Source: Bacillota bacterium
Lineage (GTDB): Bacteria; Bacillota; Bacilli; Bacillales_B; DSM-18226
NCBI GenBank assembly: GCA_030705665.1
Contig: JAUZQA010000063.1
Location: 1-12,042, forward strand
Reading direction: 5' to 3'
DNA length: 12,042 bases
The position numbers and the translations under genes are program-made. The notes under the pieces were generated by a model. The model saw only the letters and a list, made by a program, of their open reading frames with translations. It made no database searches and was not told the origin of the DNA. Below are positions 7,305-12,042 of the stretch, piece by piece. How positions within the stretch are numbered: position 1 is the first letter of the stretch; every line of letters starts with the position of its first letter.

Positions 7305-7354
7305 TCATTTCTTTTCTGCTGCTTGCAAAAATTTGAACAAGCAGCAGGAAATGA
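7305..7354 (-). promoter_or_regulatory. Strong hairpin between cutC and cutD
   Basis: A perfect 10-bp inverted repeat (CTGCTGCTTG at 7316-7325 and CAAGCAGCAG at 7338-7347) surrounds a 12-base loop. It is extended outward by a second 7-bp match (TCATTTC at 7305-7311 and GAAATGA at 7348-7354) across a four-base T bulge on one side. In the transcript it begins eight bases after the cutC stop codon and ends about ten bases before the cutD ribosome site. The sequence after it is A-rich rather than U-rich, so it does not look like a factor-independent terminator. A hairpin in this place could protect the cutC mRNA end or limit cutD expression, so that the enzyme outnumbers its activase. The structure is seen directly; the function is inferred. 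Confidence 0.8.
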
Positions 7355-7362
7355 CTTTTGGA

Positions 7363-9903
7363 TTATAAATGTTTCAACATTGTTCTGCTGATAATTTCAT
7401 CCTGAACATCCTTGCATAGCTCAACAAAGAATGCACTGTAGCCTGCAACCCTCACAATTAAGTCACGATAATTCTCAGGATGTTTCTGCGCGTCAAGCAA
7501 GGTTTCATTATCTAGATAATTGAACTGCATCTGTCCATTGCCAAGTACGGAGGCAGTACGTAAAAGTGTTATAATACCTTCTTCCCCTTCCGGAGTATCC
7601 AGCAATCCAGACATAATCTTAAAGTTATGAACCATACCAATGTTCATACTATCAACTGACATCTTTGAAACAGACTTGATGATTGCCGTTGGCCCTTTAT
7701 AATCTGACCCTTGGGTTGGACTAATTCCGTCAGACAATGGCAGCCAGGCACGGCGGCCGTTTGCAGATGCACCTGTTAACTGTCCAAATGGAGTGTTGTT
7801 GGAAATGGATAAAGTACCATGTGACATGACTGAATATAAAGTCTTGTACCTGCGGTGATCCATTTCTGTAAAATTAACCAAATCTGCAGCAATTAAATCT
7901 GCATAGTCATCGTCATTGCCATACTTTGGTGCATTCAGGCAATCTATTCTAATCTGCTCGTATCCTTCAAAATCAGCATTTAGGGCTTCATTAAGCTGCT
8001 TTAGTGTATATTTCTTTTCTTCAAATACTAGCTTTTTAATTGCAGCCATAGAGTCAGTGTAAGTAGCCAAACCTGACCAGATCACACCAGGACCGAAATT
8101 ATACATTGCACCGCCGGCTGAAACATCCTTTCCTTTTTCCATGCAGCCTTCATACATGATTGACATGAGCGGTTTTGGTGCCAAATCTCTGTGAACACGC
8201 TGAGAGATGACGGTAGCAACGCTTGTCCATTTAGTAACATATTTAATCTGTTCTTTAACAGCTCGATCAAAATCCTCATACGATTTATATTGATCCAAAT
8301 CTCCAAAATCCGGGGTGACCTGCTTGCCATACCAAAGCGGTACACCATGATTGAGAACTAATTCAATGCAGATTGGCCACTGTGTATAAGCAGTGGATGT
8401 CCACTGATAAAGACGACCTGATTTTTGTGGTTCTACACAGCCCATTAAGCAATAATCTCTCGCATCTTCTATTGAAACGCCTTTTGCGAGCATCATTTTG
8501 ATGTGAGCGTCATCAAAGTGACAGGCAGGGAATCCCATTCCTGAGCGGACAACATCAACAATTTTCTTTAAATATTTTTGCGGTGATTTGTTATGAATCC
8601 GGCATGCCAGCGATGGCTGATAAATCTTAACGTGGCGAACAGCATCCATTAGCAGGTAGGTTAAATCATTCGTGGCATCTCGGCCATCTCTTGTTACGCC
8701 GCCCACACACATATTGACAAAAGGCTGATATCCAGCAAAGAATTTAGAACCACCCTCACTTGTAATCCACATCATTTCAGACATTTTGATTAACATACAT
8801 CCGGCAAGCTCGAATGCTTCATAGTCTGTCATACGGCCTGCTTCCTTATCTGCCTTAAAGAATGGATACATATACTGGTCAACACGGCCGATCGACATAC
8901 CTGTCTGATTCTCTTCCACTACAAGCAATGATTCAATCGTCCAAACTGACTGAATGGCTTCCCAGAAGGTGCGTGGTTTATGAGCCGGTACCCACGCATT
9001 TACCTCTGAAATTTTCTCCAATTCCGCTTTACGTTTTGGATCCCTTTCCTTTGCAGCTAGTTCTGCTGCATATTCCGATAAACGTCTTGCATAGATCATG
9101 ACACCTTCTGTTGTATCAATAACAGATTTATAGAAGTATATTTTTTCTATGTCATCAGGATTTTCGTAATCCAAGTTTGCAAGATGTTCCTTTGCCTCAT
9201 TTTGGATATCAAGCATTCCTTTTTTCATTAGGATGACATCATAACCAGGGTTGGAATCACCGCCTCCATTTATTGCATGGTAAGAGCAGTCAGATACAAA
9301 GGACTCACCGGAAAGTTCCCAGACACCGGCTTCCCGATATTGATCTTCACAGTACTCATCGACGGACTTCCCTTGCCAGTACGGAAATAATTCTTCACGC
9401 ATTACACGTTTGTCTTCGTCAGATATATAAAAGGGATCCTGCGGACGAGTTCCGATGGTATCGATTTCATCTACCATCCACCTCCAGGCAATGTCAGGTG
9501 AGAATGCACCTGCACGAGGTGCTCCATTTGGTGCTCCCACGATCAATTCATTGTCCTGAATAACAAGTGGTGCTGTTTCACAGCAATAACGGAAACATTT
9601 TGCACGGAGCAGGATTTTCGGCATACCAGGGTTTTCATTCGCAATTTTTGTAATCGCCTGTGCACGATAGGTAGTAATAGAAGGAACTTGTTTTAAATAG
9701 TTTTCTTTCAGGTTCTTTAAACGGTCAGTCACACCATTGGGGATTTCGCCATTATTGCTGTATTCTTCAGTAAAATTTTTAGGCTCTTCTTTCGCGATAT
9801 TTTTGGAAACATCTTCAAATAACTTAATTAAAGATGCACGTTCATATTCAGACATATTTTTGGTGGCTTCTGCTAATTGATTGGAAAAATCACGAATATC
9901 CAA
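7363..9903 (-). CDS. cutC: Choline trimethylamine-lyase, glycyl radical enzyme
   Basis: This is the signature enzyme of the locus. It cleaves choline to trimethylamine and acetaldehyde by radical chemistry. From the TTG at 9901-9903 it has 846 residues. The residue numbers then coincide with those I recall for Desulfovibrio alaskensis CutC: Tyr208, Asp216, Phe395, Cys489 and Glu491 in GCVEP, Thr502, Tyr506 and the radical Gly821 in [12 protein letters not shown]. These choline-site residues separate CutC from glycerol, propanediol and pyruvate relatives. The first 45 or so residues form amphipathic helices before the core fold and may direct it into the compartment; it lacks the long N-terminal extension of some proteobacterial CutC. 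A GAGGGA site six bases upstream supports this TTG; an in-frame TTG at 9927 would add eight residues. It follows the aldehyde dehydrogenase gene by 65 bases. Confidence 0.97.
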   Translation of the reverse strand: MDIRDFSNQLAEATKNMSEYERASLIKLFEDVSKNIAKEEPKNFTEEYSNNGEIPNGVTDRLKNLKENYLKQVPSITTYRAQAITKIANENPGMPKILLRAKCFRYCCETAPLVIQDNELIVGAPNGAPRAGAFSPDIAWRWMVDEIDTIGTRPQDPFYISDEDKRVMREELFPYWQGKSVDEYCEDQYREAGVWELSGESFVSDCSYHAINGGGDSNPGYDVILMKKGMLDIQNEAKEHLANLDYENPDDIEKIYFYKSVIDTTEGVMIYARRLSEYAAELAAKERDPKRKAELEKISEVNAWVPAHKPRTFWEAIQSVWTIESLLVVEENQTGMSIGRVDQYMYPFFKADKEAGRMTDYEAFELAGCMLIKMSEMMWITSEGGSKFFAGYQPFVNMCVGGVTRDGRDATNDLTYLLMDAVRHVKIYQPSLACRIHNKSPQKYLKKIVDVVRSGMGFPACHFDDAHIKMMLAKGVSIEDARDYCLMGCVEPQKSGRLYQWTSTAYTQWPICIELVLNHGVPLWYGKQVTPDFGDLDQYKSYEDFDRAVKEQIKYVTKWTSVATVISQRVHRDLAPKPLMSIMYEGCMEKGKDVSAGGAMYNFGPGVIWSGLATYTDSMAAIKKLVFEEKKYTLKQLNEALNADFEGYEQIRIDCLNAPKYGNDDDYADLIAADLVNFTEMDHRRYKTLYSVMSHGTLSISNNTPFGQLTGASANGRRAWLPLSDGISPTQGSDYKGPTAIIKSVSKMSVDSMNIGMVHNFKIMSGLLDTPEGEEGIITLLRTASVLGNGQMQFNYLDNETLLDAQKHPENYRDLIVRVAGYSAFFVELCKDVQDEIISRTMLKHL

Positions 9904-9909
9904 ATTTCT

Positions 9910-9915
9910 TCCCTC
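9910..9915 (-). promoter_or_regulatory. Ribosome binding site deciding the cutC start
   Basis: GAGGGA on the minus strand lies six bases ahead of the TTG at 9901-9903. The alternative TTG at 9925-9927 has only a weak GGAT upstream. The choice makes the catalytic residue numbers match the characterised CutC. Confidence 0.75.
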
Positions 9916-9930
9916 ACATTCTTTCAAAAT

Positions 9931-9945
9931 TAGGATTCAATCCTA
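9931..9945. repeat. Short dyad upstream of cutC
   Basis: TAGGATT and AATCCTA flank a single base, giving a perfect 15-base dyad just before cutC. It could be a protein-binding site or a small 6-bp hairpin with a 3-base loop in the mRNA. AT-rich DNA often holds such palindromes by chance. Confidence 0.35.
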
Positions 9946-9968
9946 TATGAAAAGCTCAAGCAGCTCTA

Positions 9969-11459
9969 TTAGCCTATCGATTCATCTGCCAAAGCATTTA
10001 TTAAAATATTTTTTAGGATTTGCATATCTTCCAATGATGAATTAGATTGGACGCTTGCGGTTGGTGCTTTTTCCTCGATTAATCCCTCATTTGTTATTTC
10101 CTCTGTCTTTCGAACCCCATATCCCACTTTACGGATGTAGATAAGATTCATAGGCGAAACGTTATCAGTCGTAATGCCTGCACCGGCGGACCTGCTGCCA
10201 AGTGTCATAGCAGGGAACAAGTTGGTAGTTGCCCCCATGCTCCCAAACGTGGCTGGGGTATTAACCAAAATTCTGGCCACAGGTTTTTTTAATGCAAACT
10301 GGCGAATTACCATTTCATCTCTTGAATGGATGACAAGCGTGTGCCCATTCTTTTCATTGATCAACAGCTCGATACATTTTTCACATGCGTTCATCCAGTC
10401 GTCTTCTATGTAATAGGCCAATACGGGACAAAGCAGTTCTTTTGAAAAAGGATTCGTTGCGGAAACATATTTCTGTTCAGAAACCAGGACTGAGGTATTG
10501 TCTGAAACGAAAAAACCTGCCCGCTTTGCTAATTCTTGCGCAGATTTACCAATCATTTCTGAGGCAATGCTGCCATCTGAACGAAACAAAACACTGATTA
10601 GCTTTTGTTCCTCATCCTTTGTCATAAAGAATGCCCCGCTGCTTTGAAACTCCCGTTTTACTTCAGCAGCAATGCTGCGGTCAACAACAACTGATTGTTC
10701 TGCACCTGCAACGACTCCATGATCAAAGGATTTACTATCCAAAATATCCCGAACCGCTTGCCTCACATCTGCCGTGCGTTCGATAAATACCGGACCATTA
10801 CCATTTCCTCCGTAAATAACGGGTTTTCCGGAATTGTAGGAAGCTTGGAGCAAACGGGATACACCCGTATTGATAATCAAAGAAGTTGCAGAGTGATTGA
10901 TTAGCTCTAAAGTTCCGCTACGAGTCAAGGTATGCAGATAAGAAAGAGCTCCTTCCGGCAAACCATATCCCTCTGCGGCTCGAATAATGATATCGAGCGT
11001 TTTCCCAATTGTATTCTTCGCCCTGGGATGCGGAGAGAAAATAATAGCGTTGCCGGATTTTATTGCAATCAGCGCCTTATATATAGTAGTAGAAACTGGA
11101 CTTGTTGCAGGACAAAGTCCGATAATGACACCAATCGGAACGCCAATATCCATTGTCTTTTTTTGTGCATCCTCGGCTATGATTCCAACGCAGGTCATTT
11201 CTCTGAGACGAGTTCGCAAATACTCACAAACGAACTTATTTTTGATATATTTGTCCTGCCATCTTCCATAATCTGTTTCCTCACTGGACAGCATAGCAAG
11301 TTCACGGATATGCTTAAATATTTCCTCACTGATGCGTTCAACAATCTCATCCAGTTTTTTTTGTGGAAAGGCCGCAAGTTGTTTTTGTGCTTCACGAGCA
11401 TTTTCCGCAAGAATTCGGGCTTCTTGGATGGAGAGCAAATCATTGTCAATAATATTCAT
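9969..11459 (-). CDS. Aldehyde dehydrogenase homologue lacking the catalytic cysteine
   Basis: A 496-residue relative of acylating aldehyde dehydrogenases (AdhE/EutE/PduP). The fold is complete: PVSTTIYKALIAIKSGNAIIFSPHPRAK (cofactor region, about 121-148), SGKPVIYGGNGNGPVFI (210-226), Glu341 in KELLCPV, TPATFGSMG and TLGSRSAGAG near the end. The catalytic-cysteine motif, FDNGMICASEQS in AdhE, reads FDHGVVAGAEQS. Residue 251 is Ala (GCA codon at 10707-10709), and the PSTNPTST signature is altered to PATSPVST. It may therefore be inactive as a dehydrogenase, and serve as a partner, scaffold or aldehyde/CoA binder. After the catalytic domain comes a linker (about 463-475), then a 21-residue amphipathic helix (476-496), which looks like a microcompartment-targeting peptide. 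The ATG at 11457-11459 follows AAGGAGAG. The frame is intact, so it is not decaying. Confidence 0.9.
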   Translation of the reverse strand: MNIIDNDLLSIQEARILAENAREAQKQLAAFPQKKLDEIVERISEEIFKHIRELAMLSSEETDYGRWQDKYIKNKFVCEYLRTRLREMTCVGIIAEDAQKKTMDIGVPIGVIIGLCPATSPVSTTIYKALIAIKSGNAIIFSPHPRAKNTIGKTLDIIIRAAEGYGLPEGALSYLHTLTRSGTLELINHSATSLIINTGVSRLLQASYNSGKPVIYGGNGNGPVFIERTADVRQAVRDILDSKSFDHGVVAGAEQSVVVDRSIAAEVKREFQSSGAFFMTKDEEQKLISVLFRSDGSIASEMIGKSAQELAKRAGFFVSDNTSVLVSEQKYVSATNPFSKELLCPVLAYYIEDDWMNACEKCIELLINEKNGHTLVIHSRDEMVIRQFALKKPVARILVNTPATFGSMGATTNLFPAMTLGSRSAGAGITTDNVSPMNLIYIRKVGYGVRKTEEITNEGLIEEKAPTASVQSNSSLEDMQILKNILINALADESIG

Positions 11460-11488
11460 TTCTGACTCTCCTTTTCATTTCCTCAAAA

Positions 11489-11788
11489 TTATCCAAGTAA
11501 ATCGAGGGAATAACGTGCGATAATTTTTTCAATGTCAGGGTGTGGTCTTGCAATTACCACAGAGCTATATACATCTGTACCCATATCTTGAACTGCTTTT
11601 ACCCCAGTGGATACAGCCGTTTTACATGCACCGACATCCCCGCGTACCAGCACAGAAATGTACCCCGAAGCCACGTTTTCAAAGCCAATCAATTCAACAT
11701 CCGCAGCTTTGCACATGGCATCTGCTGCCTCCAAAACATAAACGATACCAAATGTCTCAATTAGTCCTAAAGCTTCGTATTTATTCAT
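11489..11788 (-). CDS. Canonical BMC-H shell protein
   Basis: A 99-residue single-domain hexameric shell protein of the PduA/EutM/CsoS1 class. It starts ALGLIETFGIVYVLEAADAM, has the pore-lining loop ENVASGYIS at about 38-46, then RGDVGACKTAVSTGV, and ends with ARPHPDIEKI, all typical of facet-forming hexamers. The bulky tyrosine beside the pore glycine differs from the NVGG and NVGS loops of the other BMC-H proteins here, which may change what passes through the pore. The gene lies 26 bases after another BMC-H gene and 29 before the aldehyde dehydrogenase homologue. The ATG at 11786-11788 has an AGGA site about ten bases upstream. Confidence 0.95.
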   Translation of the reverse strand: MNKYEALGLIETFGIVYVLEAADAMCKAADVELIGFENVASGYISVLVRGDVGACKTAVSTGVKAVQDMGTDVYSSVVIARPHPDIEKIIARYSLDLLG

Positions 11789-11814
11789 GTTTCATTCGTC
11801 CTTTTATTTATTTT

Positions 11815-12042
11815 TTATTTTTCAACATCATATATGGAGACGATGTCACCAATACTTCTAATCGGACGAGGCATAACATTCTGTGCTGTCAGTTTACCGA
11901 TTGCAGCCGCAGCTTCAGCTCCTGCTTCAACAGATGCCCTTACTGCTGCCACATCACCTTTTACCATAATTGTTACAAGTGTAGAGCCAACATTCTCATA
12001 CGAAACCAGCTCAACATTAGCAGCTTTTAACATTTTATCCGC
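11815..12042 (-). CDS. BMC-H shell protein, C-terminal part (cut by right edge)
   Basis: The last 75 residues of a single-domain BMC-H shell protein; about 20 N-terminal residues lie beyond the window. Visible are ADKMLKAANVELVSYENVGS, then TLVTIMVKGDVAAVRASVEAG, and a C-terminal VMPRPIRSIGDIVS. The pore loop is NVGSTLV. The frame is open to the window edge, so the true start is outside. It is the first gene seen in the direction of transcription and probably not the first of the operon. Confidence 0.93.
   Translation of the reverse strand, partial: ADKMLKAANVELVSYENVGSTLVTIMVKGDVAAVRASVEAGAEAAAAIGKLTAQNVMPRPIRSIGDIVSIYDVEK

Noticed and set aside
7305..7354. The cutC-cutD hairpin as an intrinsic terminator
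   Set aside because: In the direction of transcription the stem is followed by A-rich sequence, not a run of U, and cutD follows at once with its own ribosome site.
7363..9903. Pyruvate formate-lyase, glycerol dehydratase or propanediol dehydratase
   Set aside because: The active-site set (Tyr208, Asp216, Phe395, GCVEP at 488-492, Thr502, Tyr506) is that of choline TMA-lyase, and the motif context around Cys489 and Gly821 closely matches CutC.
9969..11459. The Cys-less dehydrogenase as a decaying pseudogene
   Set aside because: The frame is intact over 496 codons, the ribosome site is strong, the other family motifs are kept and a targeting-like tail is present; only the active-site cysteine and part of one signature differ.
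10932..11465. Plus-strand open frame of 177 codons opposite the aldehyde dehydrogenase homologue
   Set aside because: It lies wholly antisense to a well-supported gene and its translation shows no family features; it reads as a by-product of the codon pattern on the other strand. The other plus-strand frames were rejected for the same reason.
1..12042. CRISPR array, insertion sequence, tRNA or phage genes
   Set aside because: I found no spaced direct repeats, transposase-like frame, tRNA-like cloverleaf or phage protein; the window is filled by one tightly packed operon.

Overview
The window is part of one long operon, read right to left on the minus strand, for a glycyl-radical-enzyme bacterial microcompartment (BMC) that breaks down choline. 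The central enzyme is recognisable as choline trimethylamine-lyase (CutC). It is followed by its radical-SAM activase (CutD). Around them are shell proteins and accessory proteins related to the Eut and Pdu systems. Both ends are cut: the right edge falls inside a shell-protein gene and the left edge inside a second aldehyde dehydrogenase. The DNA is AT-rich, has strong AGGAGG-type ribosome binding sites and uses TTG starts several times. This suggests a low-GC Bacillota (Firmicutes) host, but I cannot name the species.

Order of transcription (right to left): partial BMC-H shell protein; BMC-H shell protein; aldehyde dehydrogenase homologue whose catalytic cysteine is replaced by alanine; cutC; a strong hairpin; cutD; CutR/EutS/PduU-type shell protein; EutP/PduV-type GTPase; EutT-like protein; EutJ-type chaperone; EutN/CcmL vertex protein; PduS-like flavin/Fe-S oxidoreductase; PduT-like Fe-S shell protein; EutQ-like cupin; BMC-H shell protein with a long C-terminal extension; and the N-terminal part of a second, AdhE/EutE-like aldehyde dehydrogenase. 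Spacings are short (about 1 to 85 bases) or overlapping (4-base ATGA overlaps and one 19-base overlap). No internal terminator or promoter is evident, so this looks like one transcript. No intergenic stretch exceeds 100 bases.

Expected working: choline enters the shell and CutC cleaves it to trimethylamine and acetaldehyde. An acylating aldehyde dehydrogenase, probably the one cut off at the left edge, turns acetaldehyde into acetyl-CoA. The alcohol dehydrogenase and phosphotransacylase that usually complete the pathway, the choline transporter and any regulator are not in the window. PduS- and PduT-like proteins supply a possible route for electrons across the shell. The points most worth a second look are the Cys-to-Ala aldehyde dehydrogenase, an EutT-like protein in a pathway that needs no B12, the SAP/Rho-N-like tail on a shell protein, and the cutC-cutD hairpin.
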